Of a stretch of DNA of 57,494 bases, positions 1 to 8,202 are shown piece by piece. Origin of the DNA: a virus; IMG/VR virus record IMGVR_UViG_3300024239_000176, positions 1 to 57,494 of that record; one strand, 5' to 3'. The first letter of the stretch is position 1. Each line of letters begins with the position of its first letter. Both the position numbers and the translations under genes were made by a program. The notes below the pieces were generated by a model. The model saw nothing but the letters and a program-made list of their open reading frames with translations. It was not told where the DNA came from and searched no databases.

Positions 1-3000
1 ATATAGATACCAGCTAAATTGAATATCATACGCCCCATATGACTGGTATACCCGTACTGTGAAACATACCATTTTTCTTGAATTGGTAGTAAAAGGCAGT
101 CTAATTTTGGTTCCTAGAACGCCTTGTCCAGCAGTTAAGTATCTGGCACCTACTATTGCCCCCATCGTAGTATCAATAGGCTGTTTTCCATCTAGCTCAG
201 ATTGAAGATTAGTAACGTTAGCTATAGAGTGGGTATGGCTAGAGGCAGCAGCTCCAATCTCAGCTACTGTAGGCCATCGAGTAGCATAGATAGGAATACC
301 GCTTAAATCACTCCAAGCATGGGTATGCGTAGTAGCTGCGGCTCCTACTTCAGCAGCAGTTAAACTCCCCCAAGACATACTACCAGCAGTGGCACCTGCT
401 TTAAGTACTTTACCATTGCTTACTGTACCAGTAGCAGGAACATGCAAGCTGCCATCCGAGGTTGGATGAGTATACACAGTATTCGTATCCACCCAAGGTA
501 CGTTTACTACAGCGTTACCAGAAGCATCCAACTGTATTGAATAGCTTCTACTTGCAGTAGCTGACACAGCATTAGCAGCTACTGTTTGGGCAGTAGCACT
601 TACTTTAACCCCACCAATAGCACTCGAAGTTGCAGTAGGTAAGGTGTAATTATTAGCCCCTGAAGCAACACTATCTAGTTTAGTTTTATCCGCAGCAGAC
701 ATAAAACCGTTGACCGCAGTTGTTGCTACACCATGAGCAGCTCCTGTACTTCCAACGTGAGAAGACGGAGCAGCATCTGTAATACCGTAACCTGCCAGTG
801 TAGTGGGATTACTGCCGTTTGTAACATGCCCGTTAGCATCTACTGTAACCACGGAGTAAGTGCCCACAGTTACCCCTGATGCAGGGTGGGTGTAGACAGT
901 ATTTGTGTCTGACCAAGGCACGTTGACTACTGCCTGTCCAGCAGCATTCACTTGCACCCCATACGTTTTACCCGCAGTAGCACTAACAGCGTTAGCAGCC
1001 ACTGTCTGTACGGTATCTGAGAAAATCTCAATACCCCCCCTTACCGCAGAAGTAGCAGCAGGTAGAGAGTAGTTGTTAGCATTGGCTGCAATATTATCTA
1101 ACTTGGTTTTATCTGCACTACTCATGAAACCGTTAGCACCAGTAGTAGCAGTACTGTGGATATGGGACTCGGGTGAGTAACTGCCCGCTGGTTGTGCCCC
1201 AATATCCGCAGGGGTTGGTTTGTTGGTGGCACTATACTTAGCATCTAAAGCTGACTGCAATCCCGTAGTATCTGCTATGGTATGGGCATGAGCCAGAGGA
1301 GTACGGGCATCACTTAGCCTTGCATCATTACCCTGACACGCAGTTCCAGCAGCAGTACCGTAGGCCACTGCCCAAGTGGTTGCAGCAGCTCCGTTATAGT
1401 TAGCCCCTGTTAAACCTGTTCCTCGGGTAAGAGTGAAAGGACTTGCAGCAGTAACAGTGATATTTGCACTACCATCGAAAGCCACTCCATTAATGGTTAC
1501 GGTATTCTGCAATTTAGTAGCAGAAACAGCATTAGCCGTGGCATCTAGTTTTGCATCTAATGCAGCAGCCAAGCCGCCAATGTCAGAAGTAACCAATGCT
1601 CTCCATGCAGCACTTCCCGCAGTAGCTCCTGCAACCAAAGCTTTACCATTACTGGTTGTGCCTGTAGCTGGAACGTGCAAGTTTCCATCTGTCGTTGGGT
1701 GGGTATACACCGTATCAGTAAAGACCGCATTGGAAGGCACACTCTTATCAATGGTGTATGGACTATATTGAGAAGTCCCCGCAGCACTGCCTGCCACTAT
1801 CACCTTGTTAATGGCAAAGGTGCCTGTAGGAGCAGCCAATGCCCCTACCTCACTTGCACTCAGGGTAACAGCTCCTGTCTTCCCTTGGACACTGGCTACT
1901 GCATCGGTGTTATCCACCTTGTAGAAGCTATCTGTGCTAGCAGAGAAACGTAAATCGTCTCCTACCAAGAAGCTAATACCTCCCGCTGTACCTGCCACTG
2001 TAACCTTCCAGAACGCAGATACAAGAGCAGTACCGCCTTCAGGTAAAGGTCTGGTAGGTTTAGCAGGGAAAACGCCTGTGGATGCATCCCAAGCACCTTT
2101 ATCCACAATACCGCCAGTAAGGGCAGCAGCAATAGCTTGACTTTCATTTTTAGCCGCTTCAGCCAATGAAGCATTAGCAGCAGATTGCACAACATCATTG
2201 CCAGTCTTCACAGCATCCGCAGCAGTTTGCGTAGCTTTAGCAATAGCAGTATTCTCACTGGTTTTTGCTGCAACCTCACTTGCCTTACTTGCAGTTTCGC
2301 TTGCTTTGGCCGCAGTCTCACTTGCCTTACTAGCAATCTGTGAAGCCTTGGCAGCATTCTCACTTACCTTGGCGGCATTGGCACTGGATAAGCTGGCACT
2401 GGCTGAAGTTGAAGAATCAGCCGCAGCCTGAATACTTTCGCCTTTGGATACTTCGGCAGCATTGGCATAACCACGGGCTAATTCAGAGTAGTTATAAGAA
2501 GATGTGGAGTTAGCAATAGCATTTGTTTCAGCAGCTTTTGCAGCAGTCTTGCTCGCTTCAGAAGCTTCGGCATTAGCCAAAGAACTCAGCTCAGAAGAGT
2601 AAGCAGCAAGCTCACTCATTTTGGCCGCATCTTGAGAAGCTTTACTCGCTACCTTAGAAGCATTTGCAGCAATCTCACTAGCACTCGCAGCCTCTTTACT
2701 TGCCAAGGCAGAAGCAGCATTCGTAGTCGATGTTTGTGCATTGGTTGTAGTAGTGGTGACTGCTTGACGAATCTCAGTCATGTACGTAGGCACAGCCTTA
2801 ATAGCATCAATATCGTTAGCCACAATATCGACGTTATCTGCACTGGCACTTACACGAACCACGGAGCTAAGGATAGAACTCACGGACTCTACTGCATCAA
2901 TGGAAGCAGCTACCTTATCCACTGAAACCACGGAGGTAGCTACAATATCCAAAGCATTAGCAGACAAGGCCAGCCTATCTACATTGTTTGCTGAATCAGC

Positions 3001-3327
3001 TACTCGTTGCACTGCCTGAATATGCTCAGCAACTAACTTAATATCTTCGATGTTATGAGATACCACCACAACATCACTGACGTTGTTAGCAACCACTACC
3101 ACGTCATCAGCAATACCTGAAACGGTAACCACGTTAGTAATCGAATTGGCAACTACAACAATATCGTTTAAATGGGCTACTACGTTTTTGAATCCGTTAT
3201 CATCTAAAATAAGGGTGAGCTTTTTGAGCATCTCCATATTATCAGCCACAAGGACAACTTTATCGTATCCTGTGTTGATATACTTATTAATATCAATAGC
3301 TTTGCCTTTAGGTTTGACTGTTCTCAT
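1..3327 (-). CDS. tail fibre / appendage protein, 3' end beyond window
   Basis: The frame is open without a stop from the ATG at 3327 to the left edge, 1109 codons, so the C-terminal receptor-binding tip is missing. The N-terminal ~60 residues are non-repetitive and probably anchor the fibre to the virion. Next come heptad-like repeats of the type VVxVAxNIxxV (about residues 60-165), then an Ala/Ser-rich coiled coil (about 165-400). The rest is a shaft built from duplicated modules: motifs like FMSAADKTKLD, DTxYTHP and SNGKxLxAGATAGS each occur at least twice. Such repeats are typical of trimeric phage fibres. The ATG overlaps the stop of the upstream gene by one base (TAATG), so translation is probably coupled. 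The gene sits at the position of the N4 appendage gene gp66. Fibre function is well supported; receptor specificity cannot be inferred. Confidence 0.85.
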   Translation of the reverse strand, partial: MRTVKPKGKAIDINKYINTGYDKVVLVADNMEMLKKLTLILDDNGFKNVVAHLNDIVVVANSITNVVTVSGIADDVVVVANNVSDVVVVSHNIEDIKLVAEHIQAVQRVADSANNVDRLALSANALDIVATSVVSVDKVAASIDAVESVSSILSSVVRVSASADNVDIVANDIDAIKAVPTYMTEIRQAVTTTTTNAQTSTTNAASALASKEAASASEIAANASKVASKASQDAAKMSELAAYSSELSSLANAEASEASKTAAKAAETNAIANSTSSYNYSELARGYANAAEVSKGESIQAAADSSTSASASLSSANAAKVSENAAKASQIASKASETAAKASETASKASEVAAKTSENTAIAKATQTAADAVKTGNDVVQSAANASLAEAAKNESQAIAAALTGGIVDKGAWDASTGVFPAKPTRPLPEGGTALVSAFWKVTVAGTAGGISFLVGDDLRFSASTDSFYKVDNTDAVASVQGKTGAVTLSASEVGALAAPTGTFAINKVIVAGSAAGTSQYSPYTIDKSVPSNAVFTDTVYTHPTTDGNLHVPATGTTSNGKALVAGATAGSAAWRALVTSDIGGLAAALDAKLDATANAVSATKLQNTVTINGVAFDGSANITVTAASPFTLTRGTGLTGANYNGAAATTWAVAYGTAAGTACQGNDARLSDARTPLAHAHTIADTTGLQSALDAKYSATNKPTPADIGAQPAGSYSPESHIHSTATTGANGFMSSADKTKLDNIAANANNYSLPAATSAVRGGIEIFSDTVQTVAANAVSATAGKTYGVQVNAAGQAVVNVPWSDTNTVYTHPASGVTVGTYSVVTVDANGHVTNGSNPTTLAGYGITDAAPSSHVGSTGAAHGVATTAVNGFMSAADKTKLDSVASGANNYTLPTATSSAIGGVKVSATAQTVAANAVSATASRSYSIQLDASGNAVVNVPWVDTNTVYTHPTSDGSLHVPATGTVSNGKVLKAGATAGSMSWGSLTAAEVGAAATTHTHAWSDLSGIPIYATRWPTVAEIGAAASSHTHSIANVTNLQSELDGKQPIDTTMGAIVGARYLTAGQGVLGTKIRLPFTTNSRKMVCFTVRVYQSYGAYDIQFSWYLY

Positions 3328-4055
3328 TATGCCCATCCATTTGTATCAACTAAAAGATTAGTGCTGTCCACGCTATTCTGAGATAAATTGCGAGTTTCCA
3401 CTTCAGCACACTTAGCATCGAATAATTGCAATGCTCTTAGAGACTCCGCTTGTGCTTCCTGACTACTTCTTGTTTTATGCACCCTGTAGGTGATGTAATA
3501 CAACAGTGCTTCATACAGGTATACAGGAACGCCAATGACTTTAGCATTCTCATCTATCCCATACTCAATACGATTGGGCGCAGCACGATATATCAAGGAT
3601 ATGGCAAAATCCCCACCAGCAAAAGGCACTTGGATACTCGTATAATCAGGAGTAAAGATAGAGTTATATTCGTTTAGATTGTTGATAGGAATCCTACAGC
3701 CCATTTCATCATAACAATCTTCAATCCGAAGTACGTCTTCTTGGAAAGGAGCAAAGGGGGAATCAACAATATACTTATATTCCTCAGTAGATTCAGCATT
3801 AGTCACAGCAAATTTTCTATCGAAAAAGTACTGAGATATGTGAGGGTATAACTGAATCGTGACTTCTTTTTCACGCAGAGGAAATTTAGTGTACAGAGCA
3901 ATCAATGCAAAATTGAGGTGGCTAATAATTTTGCGTTTAGCCACATCATCTAATTGACCAGCACTGCATTCAGAATCGGAGCCAGTCAAATTTATTTGGC
4001 TTAGCTCCCCGTAGTTTAAATCTTCATAAAGTTGACGTAGGCTGTAGGCAGACAT
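3327..4055 (-). CDS. N4 gp67-position virion-associated protein
   Basis: This 242-residue protein lies between the terminase and the tail fibre in the leftward late operon. That is the place of N4 gp67, a minor virion protein of about 30 kDa. The start at 4055 has a good ribosome binding site (GGAGCTTACCCT). The sequence is soluble, with no membrane segment and no catalytic motif that I recognise. Its middle has several aromatic and proline residues around a PFAPFQ stretch, and its C-terminal third is helical and charged. The stop overlaps the fibre start. The assignment rests on gene order and size rather than on a motif. A head-tail connector or adaptor role is possible but is inference. 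Confidence 0.6.
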   Translation of the reverse strand: MSAYSLRQLYEDLNYGELSQINLTGSDSECSAGQLDDVAKRKIISHLNFALIALYTKFPLREKEVTIQLYPHISQYFFDRKFAVTNAESTEEYKYIVDSPFAPFQEDVLRIEDCYDEMGCRIPINNLNEYNSIFTPDYTSIQVPFAGGDFAISLIYRAAPNRIEYGIDENAKVIGVPVYLYEALLYYITYRVHKTRSSQEAQAESLRALQLFDAKCAEVETRNLSQNSVDSTNLLVDTNGWA

Positions 4056-4084
4056 AGGGTAAGCTCCTTAATAACTTACCCATT

Positions 4085-4110
4085 AGTTTACACTAAGAGT
4101 TTACACTAAG
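4085..4110. repeat. 13-bp tandem duplication at terminase 3' end
   Basis: AGTTTACACTAAG occurs twice back to back (4085-4097 and 4098-4110). The right-hand copy contains the last codons and stop of the terminase gene; the left-hand copy lies in the intergenic gap. It looks like a recent slippage duplication. Confidence 0.8.
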
Positions 4111-5768
4111 TAAGACTCTAATCCTCCGCCTGTTTCCTCTTCATCATTCCCTAGCACCCAACCAATATCAGGGTTATAGCTTTGGGTTTGAGAAGGACTA
4201 GGCTTCCATGCATTCATTACTGTCAGCATGGTAATCAAGTCGCAGGCGTCATCATGTTCAGACTTAAAACCTTCGGTGGTGGCCGAAGACAATTCATCAA
4301 CCATTTCCCTAACCAACGGGTCTTTTTTGTATTCCTCGGGCAGGTAGATAAGTCCCAACTTGAACCAAGGCACAGCAGTAGCGGAGAACCGATGAAACTT
4401 GTTTGAGGTATAACGGATACCCGCAGAACCACCATTGCTGTCTGAAGCCAAGTTAAAAAAGATGTTCCTCTCCACCATCTCACGTTGTATCCATGAGATG
4501 AAGCCTCCTTGTTGCCCTGTCACTTCTACCCCAACTGACTTGGGCGAGTACATTTGACAGAGCTGGAATAGGTCATTGATATTCTTATCCATGGTCTGCC
4601 TTTTGCATATCCCATCAATCAAGAACCACTGCCCAATATGGTTATAGGCAAATACCCCAATAGTACTAAAGTCGGCACTCTCTTTCTCAGATACTGCGAA
4701 GTCTGTCACGATATACACGTTGAAGTTAGAGAGATTGCGGATAAGTGCTGCTCGGGAGAACCAACGAATATCACCATCCTGTACAATACGGTTTTCCTCA
4801 GAAGAAATACGGAGCATAAGCTCTTGGTTAAATGCCCCTATCTCACCGTTGTCCAATAGCGTTTCATACTCGTTTTTCACGAAGTCATAATTGAAACGGT
4901 CTTCCCATGCACCCCTAAATTCCTCCCTTGAACAAGGGAATTTCTCACAGATAGGGTAAACAGAGGTGTGCCATGATGGACTACCTGCTGCTTTATACAG
5001 TGGGTCTTTCTTGTTGAAAGGTGTACCAGTCCAAATGATTTTCCGTTTCCTCGGATGCATCGCTTGACGGGCAGCTTTATAGATAATGTTACGTATGTCT
5101 TTGATAATGGTGGGAGATTCAGCGTTTTTATCCGACATCAAGTCGTCAAAACCACAGAAAGTAGGACGCTTACCATACTCTTTGAATCCCCGTACACCTG
5201 TATTGGCACCAAAGCCCCTGATACAGAAGCTCTTACCGTCAATATTTTTGAATTCCCAACGGGAATCAGTAAATCTTGTATAGGGTATGTACTTTCTGAG
5301 GAACTCAGAGTTGTTATAACGGAACTCCAAGTTATTCCTCATGTTCTTTACACCGTTTTCCATGGTATCGGAGATGTACATTGCTACATCCACTACACCA
5401 AAATCGAAAAACTCACCATAAACAGCAATATAAAGGTAAACATACTCATGTAATGCAGTGGTTTTAGCACTACCCCTGAAGCTCACAAAGAGGTTATCAG
5501 AGTTGGCAATGGCTTGGTCAATCATGTGCATATGAATTACAGGGGATTTGTTCTCTTCCCCCTTAGAACCATTGACTAACTTGATGAAGTTAATGAATTT
5601 GATGGCATTAACGCTAGGCACATAGAGGTTATTCAAGAAATGGTAATCTACCTCCTTGAGCAACTTCTCTAACGACTTGTTAACACTATCATCCTCCTCC
5701 ACTGAGGGGGTGTTTATTTGAGGAATTACCTCCTCAGGAATCTCTTTAACAGCAAGAACGTTATGCAT
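4101..5768 (-). CDS. terL: terminase large subunit (N4 gp68-like)
   Basis: This 555-residue protein is the DNA packaging motor. The ATPase half has a Walker A-type loop SFRGSAKTT (residues 96-104), a Walker B region ending in GFDD (about 206-209), and a coupling motif WTGTPFN (246-252). The nuclease half has the first acidic motif IVTDFAVS (353-360, Asp356) and a late acidic cluster HDDACDL that can supply the remaining metal ligands. The order and spacing fit large terminases. The ribosome binding site is GAGGAATAAAGA before the ATG at 5768. It starts three bases after the upstream gene ends and belongs to the same leftward late operon. N4-like terminases make linear DNA with direct terminal repeats, so this enzyme should cut at the unidentified ends near 6.5-9 kb. 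Confidence 0.95.
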   Translation of the reverse strand: MHNVLAVKEIPEEVIPQINTPSVEEDDSVNKSLEKLLKEVDYHFLNNLYVPSVNAIKFINFIKLVNGSKGEENKSPVIHMHMIDQAIANSDNLFVSFRGSAKTTALHEYVYLYIAVYGEFFDFGVVDVAMYISDTMENGVKNMRNNLEFRYNNSEFLRKYIPYTRFTDSRWEFKNIDGKSFCIRGFGANTGVRGFKEYGKRPTFCGFDDLMSDKNAESPTIIKDIRNIIYKAARQAMHPRKRKIIWTGTPFNKKDPLYKAAGSPSWHTSVYPICEKFPCSREEFRGAWEDRFNYDFVKNEYETLLDNGEIGAFNQELMLRISSEENRIVQDGDIRWFSRAALIRNLSNFNVYIVTDFAVSEKESADFSTIGVFAYNHIGQWFLIDGICKRQTMDKNINDLFQLCQMYSPKSVGVEVTGQQGGFISWIQREMVERNIFFNLASDSNGGSAGIRYTSNKFHRFSATAVPWFKLGLIYLPEEYKKDPLVREMVDELSSATTEGFKSEHDDACDLITMLTVMNAWKPSPSQTQSYNPDIGWVLGNDEEETGGGLESYLV

Positions 5769-5771
5769 TCT

Positions 5772-6488
5772 TTATTCCTCGGTAATTTCTTCGTATTCAG
5801 CCTGAATAATTTTCTGTTCTGCTACTGCTTTAGCATTACCATTACCATCAAGAATACTTTGATGTTGTTGCTGTGCAAATTGAGAAGTTAATTCCCTTAA
5901 TTCACGCATAGCATCAGACTCTTTAACTTCAACACTAAGTTGAACTTTAGCTGCTTCAGGTCTTTTAAGATGCGTTAATAAACTATTAGCTGCATCACTA
6001 CGAACTTTAGGACTAATACTGGTATCCATCATTAAGGATACTTGAACATTAATAGCCTTCTGATAATTCTCCGCATTGATTAACCAAACAGGAACCAAAG
6101 ACTGCTCATAAATTAAGTTTACTAACTTGGATTTATTATAAGCAGATACGTAAGTGGCAATATCTTTTTCAGTTACACCACTATTAACGAAGTTATTATA
6201 CTTCTCAGGGAAGGTTTTTACATAAGCCCTGATATTACTATCACCCATGGACTTATAACTAACATACCTTACAGCATCAATGTACCCTTCTAACTTAAAT
6301 TTACCCTCAGAAAGGACACTTAAATAACCAAAGATATTATCCCGCATCATCTCTGCTGTATGTGGGTCAGCTACAGCCTTATTAAGTTTCTCCATAAACT
6401 CAGGAGTAACCCTAGCCTGTAGCTCTCTAGGGATAGCTTTCCTTACTTCAATCTCTTCAATGACCATCTTTTTGGCTACTTTAGACAT
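5772..6488 (-). CDS. N4 gp69-position protein, candidate small terminase subunit
   Basis: This 238-residue, largely helical, charged protein is encoded directly upstream of the large terminase with a three-base gap. That adjacency is usual for the DNA-recognising small subunit. I see no clear helix-turn-helix signature, so the role is inferred from position alone. The start at 6488 has a Shine-Dalgarno sequence AAGGTAAGAG. It is the first gene of the leftward block, and on the other side the DNA switches to rightward early genes. In N4 the equivalent gene gp69 is close to the right end of the genome. The C-terminal third contains a glutamine- and glutamate-rich tail. Confidence 0.55.
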   Translation of the reverse strand: MSKVAKKMVIEEIEVRKAIPRELQARVTPEFMEKLNKAVADPHTAEMMRDNIFGYLSVLSEGKFKLEGYIDAVRYVSYKSMGDSNIRAYVKTFPEKYNNFVNSGVTEKDIATYVSAYNKSKLVNLIYEQSLVPVWLINAENYQKAINVQVSLMMDTSISPKVRSDAANSLLTHLKRPEAAKVQLSVEVKESDAMRELRELTSQFAQQQHQSILDGNGNAKAVAEQKIIQAEYEEITEE

Positions 6489-6527
6489 ACTCTTACCTTT
6501 TCTTTTTGAAATTTCTGCTATAGGATG

Positions 6528-6558
6528 AGTATAGTAACTAAAACAAAGTAGAATACAA
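6528..6558 (-). promoter_or_regulatory. possible sigma-70 promoter for leftward terminase operon
   Basis: On the minus strand a near-consensus -10 (TATACT, 6533-6528) is preceded by TTGTAT (6558-6553) with a 19-base spacer, about 40 bases upstream of the gene ending at 5772. Late N4 genes are read by host sigma-70 RNA polymerase. The long spacer keeps confidence low. Confidence 0.3.
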
Positions 6559-6599
6559 CCTATCTTGCTTTACTACTCCGATGATAAGGTGGGTTTTAG

Positions 6600-6635
6600 C
6601 CCTTAGAGAATAGGGACTCTAAGGGTTCTTTTTTT
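6600..6635 (+). terminator. rho-independent terminator
   Basis: A 9-bp stem (CCCTTAGAG with CTCTAAGGG) and an 8-base loop are followed by TTCTTTTTTT. It points rightward although no rightward gene lies upstream. It may shield the early region from transcription entering from the late side, or serve a transcript starting at the true genome end. Confidence 0.75.
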
Positions 6636-6775
6636 AAGAATCCATATTAAATATTTACTTAAGCCTATATTTAGTATGTATTTTTCGGCAGGGTGAGCCC
6701 TTATGGTACATTGAACCAACGACAAAGTACATTCAATAAAATTGAATCTCTCAACTAGACAGTAAGGAAAATTTA

Positions 6776-7354
6776 ATGACTAAGTTTAAGAAAAAGCCCG
6801 TCATCATTGAAGCTACTCAATGGTTTAAGAACGGAGACCATCCCCTTGACTACAGTAAGTCACACGATGGATTTGAGGGTGGAAAGCTGCGCGTATGCAC
6901 TGTGGAAGAGCGTAAAGCCAACGGGTGGGAAGGGGATATTGTTAGATACTTTAGAACCCCTGAAGTATCAGGGGAATCCACCTGTAAGCATTGTGGCTTA
7001 ACTATGCATGAGCATGGTTGGATTGATACTTTGGAAGGCGGCCATATAGTCTGTCCTGCTGACTGGATTATCACAGGGGTTAACGGTGAACACTACCCTT
7101 GCAAGCCTGATATATTTGAAAAGACTTATGAGCCTGTGCCTAGCGGGAAACACCAACAAAGTAAAAGTGACATACTCAAATATTTCACTTACGCCCATCT
7201 ACCAGATGCCCTAAAAGAAGTTAGCAAACCGCTATCTGAAATAGCAAGTATGCTGGATGAGTCACTGCCTAACTGTGCTGAAAAATCGGCTGGGTTGCGC
7301 AAACTACTCGAAGCTAAAGACTGTTTTGTACGTGCTAGGATGGAGAATAAGTAA
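6776..7354 (+). CDS. early protein: PGDYG-like domain plus Acb2/Tad1-like C-terminal helical segment
   Basis: This 192-residue protein is the first rightward early gene. Residues 1 to about 120 follow the pattern of phage PGDYG-family proteins: an opening KKKPVIIEATQWFKNGDHP, a CxxC pair, and the block GGHIVCPADWIITGV leading into CKPDIF and YEPV. PADW replaces the usual PGDY/PGDW. Residues about 131-192 form a separate helical segment, HLPDALKEVSKP followed by AEKSAGLRKLLEAKDCFVRA. This repeats the helix-hairpin pattern E/R-K-S-x-x-L-x-x-L-x-E-A seen in small phage proteins related to Acb2/Tad1, sponges of cyclic nucleotide signals used by CBASS and Thoeris. The first domain is recognised by its family pattern; the counter-defence role is inference. 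The start has a purine-rich leader (AGTAAGGAAAATTTA). Confidence 0.6.
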   Translation: MTKFKKKPVIIEATQWFKNGDHPLDYSKSHDGFEGGKLRVCTVEERKANGWEGDIVRYFRTPEVSGESTCKHCGLTMHEHGWIDTLEGGHIVCPADWIITGVNGEHYPCKPDIFEKTYEPVPSGKHQQSKSDILKYFTYAHLPDALKEVSKPLSEIASMLDESLPNCAEKSAGLRKLLEAKDCFVRARMENK

Positions 7355-7405
7355 GTAGAATAGCACTGAATAATAGCAAGAAGCCCTCAAATCAATCCAT
7401 AGATG

Positions 7406-7455
7406 AGAGTTCTCTATTATCCCTATGCCATCGTATAGGCTATGTAGAGAACTCT
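7406..7455 (+). other. two-tier hairpin element
   Basis: An 11-bp outer stem (AGAGTTCTCTA, 7406-7416, with TAGAGAACTCT, 7445-7455) is followed by a symmetric 5/5 internal loop. A 5-bp inner stem (CCTAT, 7422-7426, with ATAGG, 7435-7439) then closes an 8-base loop. It lies between two early genes and lacks a T-tract, so it is not an ordinary terminator. It could be an RNA structure, a protein site, or part of the terminal repeat or packaging site. Confidence 0.6.
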
Positions 7456-7485
7456 TCTTAAAATCGTTCCTATGCGTTTTAAGAA
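7455..7485 (+). other. second hairpin abutting the two-tier element
   Basis: TTCTTAAAA plus CG (7455-7466, with one bulged T) pairs with CGTTTTAAGAA (7475-7485) around loop TTCCTATG. The loop shares CCTATG with the loop of the neighbouring hairpin. It ends 43 bases before the start codon at 7529, so it may also shape the 5' leader. Confidence 0.55.
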
Positions 7486-7528
7486 AATTCCCATAACCAA
7501 AGTAAGTAACCAAAGAAAGGATTTATTT

Positions 7529-7963
7529 ATGACTGAACAAGTAACTAAGCAAGTAACTAAGCAAGTCGATACACAGGCTACACCAATACGTGCTCATTCA
7601 TGCTCAGTGGACTACCTAACCAAAGAGTTAGTAGAGTACATCCTCAATGAGTATGAACCCATGATTAAGGCTCATAATACCGATGATGCTAAACGGGTAT
7701 TACCTCAACACATCATGGATAAGATTGATACCATTGAAATGGTTACTCACGTTACTCTCACAGGTAAGGTACAACGAACAGTTGTAATCAATATGATTAA
7801 TGGATTCGGTGTTACTGGTGAACCTTCTGTCTCTGTTAGTGTTGAGAATGGTAGAAAAGCTATTGGCACTAGAATAGCATTAGAAAATGCTGTTAATAAG
7901 ATATGGCCATTGGAAGGGTATATGAAATGTCAGGAATTATATGAGGCAAATTTAAACAAGTAA
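7529..7963 (+). CDS. Gp49 family protein (N4 Gp49 / Sf6 gene 66 family)
   Basis: The 144-residue product matches the N4 Gp49/Sf6 gene 66 family pattern. It has a central VTLTGKVQRTVVINMINGF stretch, a VSVSVENG turn, and the C-terminal block ENAVNKIWPLEGY. The family is common in phages and has no established function. The ATG at 7529 was chosen over an in-frame ATG at 7472: it has the better ribosome binding site (AAAGAAAGG), and the extra 19 codons would overlap the hairpin at 7455-7485. The N-terminus contains a short repeat VTKQVTKQV. In N4 this gene lies elsewhere (position 49, before the vRNAP gene), whereas here it is among the first early genes. Confidence 0.75.
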   Translation: MTEQVTKQVTKQVDTQATPIRAHSCSVDYLTKELVEYILNEYEPMIKAHNTDDAKRVLPQHIMDKIDTIEMVTHVTLTGKVQRTVVINMINGFGVTGEPSVSVSVENGRKAIGTRIALENAVNKIWPLEGYMKCQELYEANLNK

Positions 7964-7976
7964 TAATTATTTACTG

Positions 7977-8012
7977 AATAGCTCTATAAATAATAGAGCT
8001 ATTTTTTTTTTT
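7977..8012 (+). terminator. rho-independent terminator
   Basis: A 10-bp stem (AATAGCTCTA with TAGAGCTATT) and 7-base loop are followed by a run of at least nine T. It follows the Gp49-family gene directly. Confidence 0.85.
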
Positions 8013-8065
8013 AGTATGGAAATATTTAATATTTTTTTTTATTCGGGGTTTTCAAAATTATGGTC

Positions 8066-8154
8066 TAGGAGTATGAATGTAGTACTCCTACCTTAGTGTA
8101 TCTAATTAACTAAGTACTCCCCCCCTATCTTAATGCGCTTCGCTTATTCTAGGT
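8066..8154 (+). promoter_or_regulatory. candidate early vRNAP promoter 1
   Basis: The core CGCTTCGCT (8136-8144) is followed eight bases later by GGT (8152-8154). The same arrangement occurs at 9016 and 9625. GCG and CGC (8135-8143) can form a 3-bp stem with a 3-base loop, like the small 3-base-loop hairpins recognised by N4 vRNAP, whose non-template strand as I recall it reads GCTTC then a T-tract and GG. A separate 8-bp hairpin (TAGGAGTA with TACTCCTA) lies upstream at 8066-8090. The 8203 gene starts about 50 bases downstream. Confidence 0.6.
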
Positions 8155-8202
8155 ATACCCCTATGTATATCATTCATTAACTTTAAGTAAGGAGTAATCA
8201 AT

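Noticed and set aside
1433-3361. Rightward open frames in the left 3.4 kb (for example 1433-1771, 2198-2431, 2780-3019)
   Set aside because: They lie antisense to a continuous leftward 1109-codon fibre frame and are Ala/Ser/Leu-rich mirror translations of its repeats, without ribosome binding sites.
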